Source: Pseudolactococcus piscium (GTDB lineage: Bacteria > Bacillota > Bacilli > Lactobacillales > Streptococcaceae). Taken from it: a stretch of 64,000 nt of DNA. The notes beneath the pieces were generated by a model. That model saw only the letters and a list, made by a program, of their open reading frames with translations. It made no database searches and had not been told where the DNA came from. The position numbers and the translations under genes are program-made. The stretch spans positions 1 to 64,000 of the forward strand of contig NZ_JXJW01000002.1 in assembly GCF_002441695.1 (NCBI RefSeq). Reading direction: 5' to 3'. This document shows, one piece after another, positions 43,708-52,895 of the stretch (within the stretch, counting starts at the first letter, position 1; each line of letters begins with the position of its first letter).

Positions 43708-44775
43708 ATGTTTGCCATAACTAATAGACGCAACATCCCAATCGCGATATGGATCATCTTTTTTTTGATCATTATTGGCCTATCTATCATTGTATCTGTC
43801 AGTCATGGTCAAGCTGATATATCATTTTGGGATGTCGTACAGATTTTGGTCAATAAGATAAGTCATGGCGCCATAGGTGATATAAAAGACTTACCAGTTT
43901 CATCTGTTAATATTATTTGGTTCATCAGAATGCCAAGGATTTGTCTGGCAATCTTTGTTGGTCTGGGCCTTGCCTTATGTGGTATGGTCATGCAGGCAGT
44001 AGTACAAAATCCGCTGGCTGATCCCTATATCTTAGGGATATCATCTGGCTCATCACTAGGTGCCACCTTTGCCATCTTGATTGGCTTTGGGTCAAGCTCT
44101 ATCTTTTCTCAGTTTGGTGTCGGATTAGGTGCCTTTGCAGGTGCCATGATTGCTACCCTATCAGTGTTACTGCTGTCTAGTATCGGTGGGCGTATGACCA
44201 GTGTCAAACTGGTCCTATCTGGCTCAGTGATCAGTAGTCTACTGGGTGCTATATCCAACCTCGTCGTTTACTTAGCCGGTAATTCAGAAGGGATTAAAAC
44301 GATTCAGTTTTGGTTGATGGGCAGTCTAGCATCAGCTAGTTGGTCTAAGTTAGGGATGGTGATCCTACCGGTTCTCGCCGTATTTATCTTTTTTACGACC
44401 CAATCAAGAGTGTTAAATGTCATGCTGTTAGGGGATGAGGCTGCAATTACCCTGGGTGTTTCTCTTGTTAAGTATAGAAGATTATATATGTCTTTAACTG
44501 CATTAATCACAGGCTTGATCGTCGCAAACTCTGGTATGATTGGCTTTGTCGGCTTGATCATTCCACATATTGTTCGCGCTTTATTTGGTAGTGACCATAA
44601 AGTGACCTTACCGATGACAGCAGTATCAGGCGCTTTATTCATGATTTGGGCAGATTTGATTTCTCGCGTTTTGATTAAAAGTGTAGAGTTGCCTATTGGG
44701 ATTATCACCGCGATGATTGGGGCACCATTGTTCATTTATATCATTGTCAAAAAAGGCTATAGCTTTGGGAGTTAG
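43708..44775 (+). CDS. FecCD-type iron/siderophore or heme ABC transporter permease
   Basis: 355 residues. FecCD/BtuC-type permease with about 9-10 membrane segments and the signatures VGLGLALCGMVMQAVVQNPLADPYILGISSGSSLGATF, GFVGLIIPHIVRALFGSDHK, plus a C-terminal GAPLFIYIIVKKG. Ribosome site GAGGAG. First gene of the uptake operon; substrate could be ferric siderophore, heme or cobalamin. The next gene is 2 nt after the stop. Confidence 0.93.
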   Translation: MFAITNRRNIPIAIWIIFFLIIIGLSIIVSVSHGQADISFWDVVQILVNKISHGAIGDIKDLPVSSVNIIWFIRMPRICLAIFVGLGLALCGMVMQAVVQNPLADPYILGISSGSSLGATFAILIGFGSSSIFSQFGVGLGAFAGAMIATLSVLLLSSIGGRMTSVKLVLSGSVISSLLGAISNLVVYLAGNSEGIKTIQFWLMGSLASASWSKLGMVILPVLAVFIFFTTQSRVLNVMLLGDEAAITLGVSLVKYRRLYMSLTALITGLIVANSGMIGFVGLIIPHIVRALFGSDHKVTLPMTAVSGALFMIWADLISRVLIKSVELPIGIITAMIGAPLFIYIIVKKGYSFGS

Positions 44776-44777
44776 AG

Positions 44778-45539
44778 ATGGAATTAACGATTGAAAATAT
44801 TGAGGTAGAGGTGGCGCATCAGACGATTGTCAAAAATGTGACCTTGAAAGTTCCTGATAAGCAGACCGTAGGTTTGATAGGGGCAAATGGGTCTGGTAAA
44901 TCAACCTTACTAAAAAGTATTTATAGAAGCATTTCACCAACAAAGGGAACCATCTTTTTAGATGATTTAAATGTCTTAAAATCACCAACGAAAGAGGTAG
45001 CCAAACATCTCGGTGTTGTCGGGCAGTTTAATGAGTTAAATTTTGATCTGACTGTTGAGCAGATGGTCTTATTAGGTAGAACGCCGCATAAAAAGATGAT
45101 GGAGTCTGACAATCTCTATGACCATCAACGGGTACAAGAAGCACTCCTAAGAACGAATCTGATGAACTACAAAAACAGGAGTTTTATCTCACTCTCGGGT
45201 GGGGAAAAACAACGTGTCATCTTGGCTAGGACCATTGCCCAAGAGCCGCAAGTGATGATTTTAGATGAGCCGACTAACCATCTAGATATTCGCTATCAGT
45301 TAGAGATTTTGACTGCGGTAAAGGATCTGAATATCACAACCTTTGTCGCTTTACATGATTTAGAGTTGACGGCCTCTTATTGTGACTATATCTATGCCTT
45401 AAAAGATGGGGAACTGATTGCCCAAGGGACACCCGAGGAAGTCCTCACAGAATCCTTGATTACTGACATTTTTCAAGTCAAATGCCAAATATATGAGAAT
45501 CCGATCACAAAGAAACTCGGTTTCCATTATTCAATATAA
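44778..45539 (+). CDS. FecE-type ABC transporter ATP-binding protein
   Basis: 253 residues. Walker A GANGSGKSTLLKSI, signature LSGGEKQRVILARTIA, Walker B VMILDEPTNHLDIR, and ALHDLELTASYCDYIYALKDGELIAQGTPEEV, all typical of the FepC/FhuC/FecE group. Powers the FecCD permease upstream. Ribosome site GGGAG lies in the permease end. Confidence 0.95.
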   Translation: MELTIENIEVEVAHQTIVKNVTLKVPDKQTVGLIGANGSGKSTLLKSIYRSISPTKGTIFLDDLNVLKSPTKEVAKHLGVVGQFNELNFDLTVEQMVLLGRTPHKKMMESDNLYDHQRVQEALLRTNLMNYKNRSFISLSGGEKQRVILARTIAQEPQVMILDEPTNHLDIRYQLEILTAVKDLNITTFVALHDLELTASYCDYIYALKDGELIAQGTPEEVLTESLITDIFQVKCQIYENPITKKLGFHYSI

Positions 45540-45611
45540 GTCATTATAAAATGACTGAATAAAAAAATGACAAAGAAATACGATAATGAATCGTAAAAGG
45601 GAGAATACAAG

Positions 45612-46649
45612 ATGAAAAAAATGATGATTATAGCCATGTTAGGTTTATCAGCACTTACACTAGCAGCCTGTGGTGAAAAAAAGTCGGATAGTACGACTGA
45701 AAATACCAGCCAGTCTGCAAAAACAGCCTACCCGCTAACCATCAAGAACTATAAGAAAGTTGTGGGCAATAGTTCAACTGGTGATGCAAGCTGGCCAGAA
45801 AGTACCCAAACTTTTAAACAAGCGCCTAAAAAAGTTGTTGCCAATACCAGACCTATGGCTGAATTACTCCTCCATCTTGGTCTAGAGAAGTCGATTGCCG
45901 GTGTGGGTGCTGTATTTGGTGAAAAAGATACTAGCGTTGAAAAAGAATTTGATAAATTAAAAGACTTAGGAAATAACTATATCACGCAAGAAACCGCCTT
46001 ATCAGTTAACCCAGACTTTGTATTTGGTCGTGGTGGCCTGTTTGAAAAATCTGAATGGGGTGTTGGGACGGTAGAATCGCTTAATGAGATGCAAATTCCG
46101 ACCTATATCACGAAAACATCGATTACAGGTGGCACTTTTGATTCTATCTATGGCGATATTGATAATTTAGGTAAGATTTTCGATGTAAAGCCTGCAGCTG
46201 ACAAGTTTAAAGGTGAGTTGAAAACGCAGGAAGCTAATTTAAAAGAACGCTTGAAACCCGTGAAAAAAACGCAAACCTTTGCCTATATTCATTCTAATGA
46301 TCCTGCAGATATCAATGGCTATTCTTTAACAGGGGACACCTTCTCAGTCAGTCTCTTTAAAATGTTGAAACTAAAACAAGCCTATGATGTGCCCACAGGT
46401 ACGGTAAGCCTTGAAAAAATCATCGAATCTGATCCTGATATTATCATTATTCCTAAATGGGATGATACGGATAATGCTGAAAAAACAGTTAAGGGTCTAT
46501 ATAAGAGTGACAAGGTATCAAATCTAAAAGCAATCAAAAATAAGAAAGTCTATATCCTAAACTATAACTACATGTTTGGTTATGGCTACCAATCTCTAGC
46601 AGGTTTTGATGCATTTGCTAAGCAAGTTTATCCTGAATTAAGCAAGTAA
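45612..46649 (+). CDS. Substrate-binding lipoprotein of the iron/siderophore importer
   Basis: 345 residues. Lipobox LTLAAC (Cys about 20), acidic/Ser linker, then a TroA/FepB-like binding fold (PKKVVANTRPMAELLLHLGLEKSIAGVG, NPDFVFGRGGLF, ESDPDIIIIPKWDDT, NKKVYILNYN). Supplies ligand to the preceding permease. It is the last of the three importer genes but is expressed as their binding protein, so the order permease-ATPase-SBP is unusual for some families. Confidence 0.9.
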   Translation: MKKMMIIAMLGLSALTLAACGEKKSDSTTENTSQSAKTAYPLTIKNYKKVVGNSSTGDASWPESTQTFKQAPKKVVANTRPMAELLLHLGLEKSIAGVGAVFGEKDTSVEKEFDKLKDLGNNYITQETALSVNPDFVFGRGGLFEKSEWGVGTVESLNEMQIPTYITKTSITGGTFDSIYGDIDNLGKIFDVKPAADKFKGELKTQEANLKERLKPVKKTQTFAYIHSNDPADINGYSLTGDTFSVSLFKMLKLKQAYDVPTGTVSLEKIIESDPDIIIIPKWDDTDNAEKTVKGLYKSDKVSNLKAIKNKKVYILNYNYMFGYGYQSLAGFDAFAKQVYPELSK

Positions 46650-46679
46650 GCACAAAAAAATAGGAAATGAGGGCATGAA

Positions 46680-47699
46680 ATGACCAAAGAAATGTACGAT
46701 GTTGTCATTGTCGGTGGTGGGCCAGCGGGCCTTTATAGCAGTTTTTCATGTGGGATGCGACAGCTGAATGTGAAACTGATAGAAGCAAGTGCAACATTAG
46801 GCGGTCGACTACCACTTTATCAAGAACAGTTTATCTGGGATTTAGGTGGCGCACAAGGTCAATTAGCAAGTGATATCGCAGCTAATTTGATAGCTGGTGC
46901 CAAGCAGTTTCCGACAGAAATCGTCCTTGATCAAAAAGTAGCGACTATCAGAAAAGAAGAGACGGGATTCAGTTTAACGACACAAGATAATCTGACGACT
47001 TATGCTAAGACGGTTATTTTGGCGAGCTCGCTCGGGATCATTCAGCCTAGAAAACTGAAAATTGATGGATCAGATAGCTATTCAAATTTACATTACTTAG
47101 TTGTTGACGTGATTAAGTTTAGAGCGTATGCCAATCAAATAGTCCTACTCTATGGCAATCCTGACAGTATTTCAGACTATGCCATCCTCTTACAAAACGT
47201 GGCAAAATCAGTCATCCTTGTGACTAAAAAATCTGAACTGCCAAACTCAGAGCAGTTTTTGGATAACGTCAGCATCTTTACTAATACTGAACTGACGAGC
47301 TTTAAAGCTGATGAACACGTTATCTCGAGCGTTACCTTGTCTGATGGTCAAGAGGTGCTGGTTTCGCATGTCTTTGTTCATCTAGGGATGAAGCGTGAGG
47401 CAAGTGCCATAACTTTTGACAATTTTGAGCTGGCAACGGTTGATCAACACGGTCATGCCTTTATTCAGAATCAGCCAGATACAACAACTGATATACCAGG
47501 ATTATTTGTCGTCGGGGATTTGGGTGGCTATTCAGGTAAAAATTACATGCTTGCTGCCTGCCTAGCTGAAGGAGCTGAAGCAGCTGCACAGGTCGCAATC
47601 CATTTGGATGAGACAGCACAAAGACAACTGATTGTGTCTACGCATAACGCTATCTTTAAAGAGAAGAATGATGCACGACGCTTAACCTATTTTAACTAA
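46680..47699 (+). CDS. Ferredoxin-NADP reductase / thioredoxin reductase-like flavoprotein
   Basis: 339 residues. FAD fold at the N-terminus (VIVGGGPAGLYSSFSCG), a second nucleotide fold in the middle, and GLFVVGDLGGYSGKNYMLAACLAEGAEAA at the C-terminus. No CxxC redox pair between the folds, so it is the single-domain TrxR-like FNR (YumC group) and not a thioredoxin reductase. Because it ends the iron importer operon it probably reduces ferric iron or ferric siderophore once inside. Separate role in electron transfer to flavodoxin/ferredoxin is possible. Confidence 0.8.
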   Translation: MTKEMYDVVIVGGGPAGLYSSFSCGMRQLNVKLIEASATLGGRLPLYQEQFIWDLGGAQGQLASDIAANLIAGAKQFPTEIVLDQKVATIRKEETGFSLTTQDNLTTYAKTVILASSLGIIQPRKLKIDGSDSYSNLHYLVVDVIKFRAYANQIVLLYGNPDSISDYAILLQNVAKSVILVTKKSELPNSEQFLDNVSIFTNTELTSFKADEHVISSVTLSDGQEVLVSHVFVHLGMKREASAITFDNFELATVDQHGHAFIQNQPDTTTDIPGLFVVGDLGGYSGKNYMLAACLAEGAEAAAQVAIHLDETAQRQLIVSTHNAIFKEKNDARRLTYFN

Positions 47700-47731
47700 A
47701 ACACGATAGCAGGACGTGTTTTTTTATTTTC

Positions 47732-47797
47732 TTTACATTATTTTTACATAAAATACACATAACTTTTACATGTAATTTGAAGATTCAGCGGTATAAT
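47732..47797 (+). promoter_or_regulatory. PHO-box-like repeats and promoter of pstS1
   Basis: TTTACA at 47732, 47743 and 47765 and TACACA at 47754: four hexamers in 11-bp steps, the arrangement bound by PhoP/PhoB-type regulators. TATAAT follows at 47792-47797. The last repeat lies at the -35 position, so activation under phosphate starvation is expected. Confidence 0.75.
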
Positions 47798-47931
47798 TAT
47801 TTTGTAAGGTAATTGTGCCTGCAAAACAAATCATACTGAACAGCTATAGCGCTTGATATAAAAGTATTCGCATTATTTTAGGGAAATACTTTAAGCGTAT
47901 AGTAAATAAGGTATCATATAAGGAAAACTTT

Positions 47932-48804
47932 ATGAAAAAAACACTTTTGGTAACAGTAGCAGCCGTATCTTTGTTAGCTCTTGCAGCATGTGGTCAAAAA
48001 TCATCTGACGCTACTGGAAAGTCATCAGAAGCAAAGACTGAAAAAATAACTGTCGCTGGTTCAACTGCATTGCAACCATTGGTTGAAGCTAACGTTGAAG
48101 GCTTTACACAAGAAAATACAAACTTACAAATCACTGTACAAGGTGGCGGATCTGGTCTTGGTTTATCACAAGTATCAACTGGTGCTATCCAAATTGGTAA
48201 CTCTGATCTCTTCGCTGAAGAAAAGAATAAAGACTTGGCAACTAAAGTGAAAGACCATAAAGTAGCCGTTGTTGGGTTTGCGCCAATTGTTAATAAAGAC
48301 ATTAAAACTGATGGTCTGACAACTGCACAACTCAAAGATATCTTCTCAGGCAAAGTAACAAACTGGAAAGAAGTTGGCGGACAAGATCAAAAAATTACAA
48401 TCATTAACCGTGCTGAAGGATCTGGTACACGTTTTAACTTCGAAAAATATGGCCTTGATAATACGCAAGTTGTCAAAGCAAGCGAACAAGATTCATCTGG
48501 AGCAGTTGTCCAAATGGTCTCTCAAACACCAGGTGCAATCAGCTATGTTGCCTTCTCAAATATCAAGGATACGGTAAAAGCGCTTGAAATTGACAAAGTG
48601 AAACCAACTGAGAAAAATGTGGCGACAAATGATTGGAAAATCTGGTCATACGAGCACATGTATACACAAAAAGAAAATACAACTGAAGGTCAAGAAAAAT
48701 TCATTAAAGCAGTCACTAGCAATAAAAAATTACTTGAAAAACTTGGCTACCTTGCAATCGATGATATGAAAGTATCTCGTGATCAAGATGGTAAAGTTAA
48801 ATAA
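47932..48804 (+). CDS. pstS: Phosphate-binding lipoprotein PstS (first copy)
   Basis: 290 residues. Lipobox LLALAAC (Cys20), linker, then PstS signatures TVAGSTALQPLVEANVEGF, VQGGGSGLGLSQVSTGAIQIGNSDLF and GSGTRFNFEKYG, and EQDSSGAVVQMVSQTPGAISYVAF. Binds inorganic phosphate outside the cell for the Pst importer. ATG 47932 with AAGGAAAA upstream. A strong hairpin separates it from a second pstS-type gene. In Lactococcus lactis the two binding proteins are named PstE and PstF. Confidence 0.95.
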   Translation: MKKTLLVTVAAVSLLALAACGQKSSDATGKSSEAKTEKITVAGSTALQPLVEANVEGFTQENTNLQITVQGGGSGLGLSQVSTGAIQIGNSDLFAEEKNKDLATKVKDHKVAVVGFAPIVNKDIKTDGLTTAQLKDIFSGKVTNWKEVGGQDQKITIINRAEGSGTRFNFEKYGLDNTQVVKASEQDSSGAVVQMVSQTPGAISYVAFSNIKDTVKALEIDKVKPTEKNVATNDWKIWSYEHMYTQKENTTEGQEKFIKAVTSNKKLLEKLGYLAIDDMKVSRDQDGKVK

Positions 48805-48877
48805 TTAGCTACTAAATAATCTGTCATTGATAACCTTTGATCAAAGTTAACTGTTGAACAAGCTATTGATGCGACAT

Positions 48878-48927
48878 AAAAGAGATACCTAAGTCTGCTA
48901 AAGAAGCTAAACTCAGGTATCTCTTTT
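48878..48927 (+). terminator. Long-stem terminator/attenuator between the two pstS genes
   Basis: Perfect 13-bp stem AAAAGAGATACCT (48878-48890)/AGGTATCTCTTTT (48915-48927) around a 24-nt loop. Confidence 0.75.
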
Positions 48928-48969
48928 ATAAAAGTTAGGGTAACTAAAGGCCTATAATCCGTAAAAATT

Positions 48970-49012
48970 TTTACACAATATTTACATTTAAGGGACGTTT
49001 AAATGTTAAAAT
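48970..49012 (+). promoter_or_regulatory. Second PHO-box-like pair and extended -10, before pstS2
   Basis: TTTACA at 48970-48975 and 48981-48986 (11-bp step), then TGTTAAAAT (49004-49012) as extended -10. Second regulated entry point for the pst genes. Confidence 0.6.
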
Positions 49013-49040
49013 AGGAGTAATGAATGATTTTGGAGGGATT

Positions 49041-49901
49041 ATGAGGAAAAAAATACTACTTTTGGTATCACTCTTGGCTTTTGTTGCCATAGGATCTGGT
49101 TGTGCCAAGTGGATAGAAAAAGGGGAATCAATTACGGCTGTAGGTTCTAGTGCCTTGCAGCCTTTAGTTGAGTCTGCTGCTGAAACATTTGCCCAAAAGA
49201 ACCCAGGTAAATTTATCAACGTTCAAGGTGGTGGTTCCGGAACTGGTTTGTCACAAGTCCAGTCTGGTGCTGTTCAAATCGGCAATTCTGATTTATTTGC
49301 CGAAGAAAAATCTGGTATTGATGCTAAAAAATTAGTGGATCATAAAGTTGCAGTTGTTGGGATTACGCCAATCGTCAATAAAAATGTTGGGATAAAAGCC
49401 CTAACAACAGATCAATTGCGTCAAATTTTCACAGGCGAAATTAGCAACTGGCAGGCGCTTGGTGGTCAAAATCAGAAAATCGTTTTGATCAACCGTGCAA
49501 GTGGTTCAGGAACACGGACGACTTTTGAGCGGTGGATTATGAACGGGAAAGAATCTAAGAACTCACAAGAACAAGATTCGTCTGGTATGGTTAAATCTAT
49601 CGTTGCGCAAACACCAGGTGCCATTAGTTACCTCGCTTTCTCAAATGTGGATACGTCTGTAACCAAAGTATCACTTGATGGCTACGCCCCAACGACTGCT
49701 AATGTTGCAAGCAACAAATGGCCAATTTGGGCGTATGAACACATGTATACCAAGGGCCAACCAGAAAGTTTGACTAAGGCATTTATAGATGATGTCTTGT
49801 CTGACACTGTACAGAAAACACTTGTTAAAAAAATGGGTTACATTTCCATTAATGAGATGAAAATTGACCGAGATGCTAGTGGTCGTGTGACAAACAAATA
49901 A
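49041..49901 (+). CDS. pstS: Phosphate-binding lipoprotein PstS (second copy)
   Basis: 286 residues. ATG 49041 is chosen over ATG 49020 because GGAGGG (49033 area) lies 7 nt upstream. Signal with lipobox AIGSGC (Cys at about 19). Same signatures as the first copy: AVGSSALQPLVESAAETF, VQGGGSGTGLSQVQSGAVQIGNSDLF, GSGTRTTFERW, EQDSSGMVKSIVAQTPGAISYLAFSN. Two tandem PstS lipoproteins suggest different affinity or regulation. A 9-bp hairpin follows. Confidence 0.94.
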   Translation: MRKKILLLVSLLAFVAIGSGCAKWIEKGESITAVGSSALQPLVESAAETFAQKNPGKFINVQGGGSGTGLSQVQSGAVQIGNSDLFAEEKSGIDAKKLVDHKVAVVGITPIVNKNVGIKALTTDQLRQIFTGEISNWQALGGQNQKIVLINRASGSGTRTTFERWIMNGKESKNSQEQDSSGMVKSIVAQTPGAISYLAFSNVDTSVTKVSLDGYAPTTANVASNKWPIWAYEHMYTKGQPESLTKAFIDDVLSDTVQKTLVKKMGYISINEMKIDRDASGRVTNK

Positions 49902-49953
49902 CCTGAGTTTTAGCTGTTTTTAAAAGGAAGTCGGTATCTCCTAAAAATCAGAT

Positions 49954-49976
49954 TGGATTTATAGCTGATAAATCCA
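49954..49976 (+). terminator. Hairpin between pstS2 and pstC (possible attenuator)
   Basis: TGGATTTAT (49954-49962)/ATAAATCCA (49968-49976), loop AGCTG; weak T-run. Could reduce read-through into the permease genes. Confidence 0.5.
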
Positions 49977-50050
49977 GTTTGTCTTATGGTGCTGACGCAA
50001 CGCCTTTGCCAAATAGATGCTGAAACATTACAAATAGAAATAGAAACCTT

Positions 50051-50974
50051 ATGGAAAAACAAACTATTCAAGAAAAGTTACTGTCTAAATCAAAGAACTC
50101 TCAACTAGAAAAATTTGGCAAAACAATTACCTTTCTCTGTATCGCCCTCATTGTCTTTGTCGTTGCGATGATTTTCTTCTTTGTTGCACAAAAAGGTCTA
50201 TCGACTTTCTTTGTTGACAAGATCAATCCTTTCAAATTTTTGTTTGGTACGTCCTGGAATCCTTCTGCACTTGGTCCGGATGGTAAGCCTTTAGTTGGAG
50301 CCTTACCTATGATTGCAGGGTCATTGATTGTGACATTGCTATCAGCGATTTTAGCAACGCCCTTTGCAATCGGTGCAGCAGTCTTTATGACTGAAATCTC
50401 ACCAAATCGTGGTGCCAAATTACTACAACCAGTTATCGAATTACTTGTCGGTATCCCATCAGTTGTCTATGGGTTTATTGGTTTGACAGTCGTTGTGCCA
50501 GTCATCCGAGGTATTTTTGGTGGTACTGGTTTTGGTCTACTATCAGGGGTCTTCGTCCTATTTGTCATGATTTTACCAACAGTAACATCGATGACAGTAG
50601 ATGCCTTGCGCGCCGTTCCTGGATTTTACAAGGAAGCATCACTTGGTTTGGGTGCAACAAGATGGCAAACGATCTCGCGTGTCTTACTTCGCGCTGCAAC
50701 ACATGGTATCTTAACAGCAGTTGTCTTTGGGATGGCGAGAGCATTTGGTGAAGCCTTAGCGATTCAGATGGTGGTTGGTAATGCTGCGATTTTACCTACC
50801 AGCTTAACATCTCCAGCATCAACATTAACATCAGTTTTGACACAAGGTATCGGTAATACCATCATGGGGACAGTTCAAAATAATGTCTTATGGTCGTTAG
50901 CGCTTATTCTATTACTGATGTCACTACTATTTAACATCGGTATGCGCGCAATTGCTAAGAGAGGAAGATTATAA
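50051..50974 (+). CDS. pstC: Phosphate ABC transporter permease PstC
   Basis: 307 residues. Six membrane segments after a cytoplasmic start; SSWNPSALGPDGKPLVGALPMIAGSLIVTL region and the EAA-type loop (DALRAVPGFYKEASLGLGATRWQTISRVLLRAA). Forms the channel with PstA. Its stop overlaps pstA start by one base. Start ATG 50051, no strong ribosome site. Confidence 0.94.
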   Translation: MEKQTIQEKLLSKSKNSQLEKFGKTITFLCIALIVFVVAMIFFFVAQKGLSTFFVDKINPFKFLFGTSWNPSALGPDGKPLVGALPMIAGSLIVTLLSAILATPFAIGAAVFMTEISPNRGAKLLQPVIELLVGIPSVVYGFIGLTVVVPVIRGIFGGTGFGLLSGVFVLFVMILPTVTSMTVDALRAVPGFYKEASLGLGATRWQTISRVLLRAATHGILTAVVFGMARAFGEALAIQMVVGNAAILPTSLTSPASTLTSVLTQGIGNTIMGTVQNNVLWSLALILLLMSLLFNIGMRAIAKRGRL

Positions 50975-51861
50975 TGAACCCTAAGAAAGTTGATAAAATT
51001 GCAACAAATGTCCTCTATGCTATATCAGGCATTATTGTCGTTATTCTTGCTTCTTTACTACTCTATATTTTAGTTAGAGGCTTACCCCATATTTCTTGGC
51101 ATTTCTTGACGAGTCCGTCTAAAGCTTATGAAGTCGGCGGTGGTATCGGTATTCAACTCTTTAATAGTATTTTTCTATTAATTATTACGATGATCATCTC
51201 TTTTCCACTATCACTTGGTGCTGGGATTTATCTTTCCGAGTATGCTAACCAAAATTCTTGGTTAACTAACTTGGTTAGAACAGCGATTGAAATATTAAGT
51301 TCACTGCCTTCAGTTGTTGTCGGGCTATTTGGTTTCTTAATCTTTGTTGTCCAACTAGGTTACGGCTTCTCAATCATTTCAGGGGCGCTTGCTTTAACCG
51401 TCTTTAATCTACCTTTGATGACACGTAATGTAGAGGAGTCTTTAAAAGCGGTCCATCACACACAACGTGAGGGTGGCTTAGCCTTAGGTTTATCACGCTG
51501 GGAAACTGTTTTACACGTTATCGTGCCTGAAGCACTACCTGGGATCATTACAGGTGTTGTCTTATCTTCTGGCCGTATCTTCGGTGAAGCTGCTGCGCTG
51601 ATCTATACAGCAGGTCAATCCGCTCCGGCCCTTAACTGGTCAAACTGGAATCCTATGTCTGTCAGCTCACCCATTTCTATTTTCCGACAAGCTGAAACAT
51701 TGGCCGTTCATATCTGGAAAGTAAATGGAGAAGGTACAGTACCAGATGGTGCAGCTGTTTCTGCAGGTGCAAGTGCTGTCCTCATCATCTTTGTCCTCCT
51801 ATTTAATTTTGGCGCACGGTTTATTGGCAAAAAAATTCATAGCAAGTTGACAGCATCATAA
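50974..51861 (+). CDS. pstA: Phosphate ABC transporter permease PstA
   Basis: 295 residues. Six membrane segments, YLSEYANQNSWLTNLVRTAIEILSSLPSVVVGLFGF, and EAA loop ESLKAVHHTQREGGLALGLSRWETVLHVIVPEA. Partner of PstC. One-base overlap with pstC; coupled translation. Confidence 0.94.
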   Translation: MNPKKVDKIATNVLYAISGIIVVILASLLLYILVRGLPHISWHFLTSPSKAYEVGGGIGIQLFNSIFLLIITMIISFPLSLGAGIYLSEYANQNSWLTNLVRTAIEILSSLPSVVVGLFGFLIFVVQLGYGFSIISGALALTVFNLPLMTRNVEESLKAVHHTQREGGLALGLSRWETVLHVIVPEALPGIITGVVLSSGRIFGEAAALIYTAGQSAPALNWSNWNPMSVSSPISIFRQAETLAVHIWKVNGEGTVPDGAAVSAGASAVLIIFVLLFNFGARFIGKKIHSKLTAS

Positions 51862-51980
51862 GGCTAGCACGAGTAAGTTAGGTTTTATTAACCCGATCCC
51901 TATTTGTCAGAATTAGTTTTACTATAAAACCTAAACCTTAATCGATATCCTCTTAAAACAGAAAGGAACAAAGAGATACT

Positions 51981-52784
51981 ATGGCAACTTATGACTGGCA
52001 AGAACGTCACATCATTGACCTTGCAGGCAAGGAAATAGCACTTGAAACAAAAGACTTACATGTTTACTACGGGACTAATGAGTCAATCAAGGGCATCGAC
52101 ATGAAGTTTGAGAAAAACAAGATTACAGCGCTTATCGGCCCATCCGGTTCTGGTAAGTCAACTTATCTGCGGAGTTTGAATCGGATGAATGATACGATTC
52201 CGATTGCAAAAGTAACAGGTGAGATTAACTACCAGGGTGTTGACGTTAATAAACAAAATGTTAATGTCTATGAAATGCGCAAGCACATCGGCATGGTTTT
52301 CCAAAGACCCAATCCATTTTCAAAATCAATTTATCGCAATATCACCTTTGCTTTAGAGCGTCAGGGGATTAAAGATAAAAAAGTTTTAGACGAAGCTGTA
52401 GAGACGTCACTGAGACAAGCTGCATTGTGGGATCAAGTTAAGGATGATTTGAATAAGTCGGCCTTAGCCCTATCTGGTGGTCAGCAACAACGTCTGTGTA
52501 TTGCACGTGCCATTGCGGTTAAGCCAGATATCTTATTGATGGATGAACCGGCATCAGCACTTGACCCTATCTCTACCATGCAATTAGAAGAAACGATGAT
52601 GACCTTGAAAAAAGACTATACCATCATTATCGTGACCCATAATATGCAACAGGCAGCAAGGGCTAGCGACTACACAGGTTTCTTCTACTCAGGAGATTTG
52701 ATCGAGTATGATAAAACCAAAAAAGTATTCACGCTTCCCGAACTAAAATCTACTGGTGATTACGTATCAGGACATTTTGGGTAA
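51981..52784 (+). CDS. pstB: Phosphate ABC transporter ATP-binding protein PstB (first copy)
   Basis: 267 residues. Walker [24 protein letters not shown]-loop VFQRPNPF, signature [16 protein letters not shown], Walker B ILLMDEPASALDPIS, H-loop THNMQQ. 18-residue N-terminal extension compared with the second copy. Typical PstB. AGAAAGGAACAAAG upstream of ATG. Confidence 0.95.
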   Translation: MATYDWQERHIIDLAGKEIALETKDLHVYYGTNESIKGIDMKFEKNKITALIGPSGSGKSTYLRSLNRMNDTIPIAKVTGEINYQGVDVNKQNVNVYEMRKHIGMVFQRPNPFSKSIYRNITFALERQGIKDKKVLDEAVETSLRQAALWDQVKDDLNKSALALSGGQQQRLCIARAIAVKPDILLMDEPASALDPISTMQLEETMMTLKKDYTIIIVTHNMQQAARASDYTGFFYSGDLIEYDKTKKVFTLPELKSTGDYVSGHFG

Positions 52785-52895
52785 CTGGGTATTTAGTGGT
52801 TGATTTGACGTAGGCCTATGATTATGTCATTAAAAAGTCACGAATATGTAGCTGAATATGGTAGCGAGTTGGCGTCAAAAAATGAAGGAAATGAT

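Noticed and set aside
52818-52895. 26-residue N-terminal extension of the second PstB
   Set aside because: No ribosome site before 52818, while GAAGGA precedes ATG 52896, which gives the usual PstB length.
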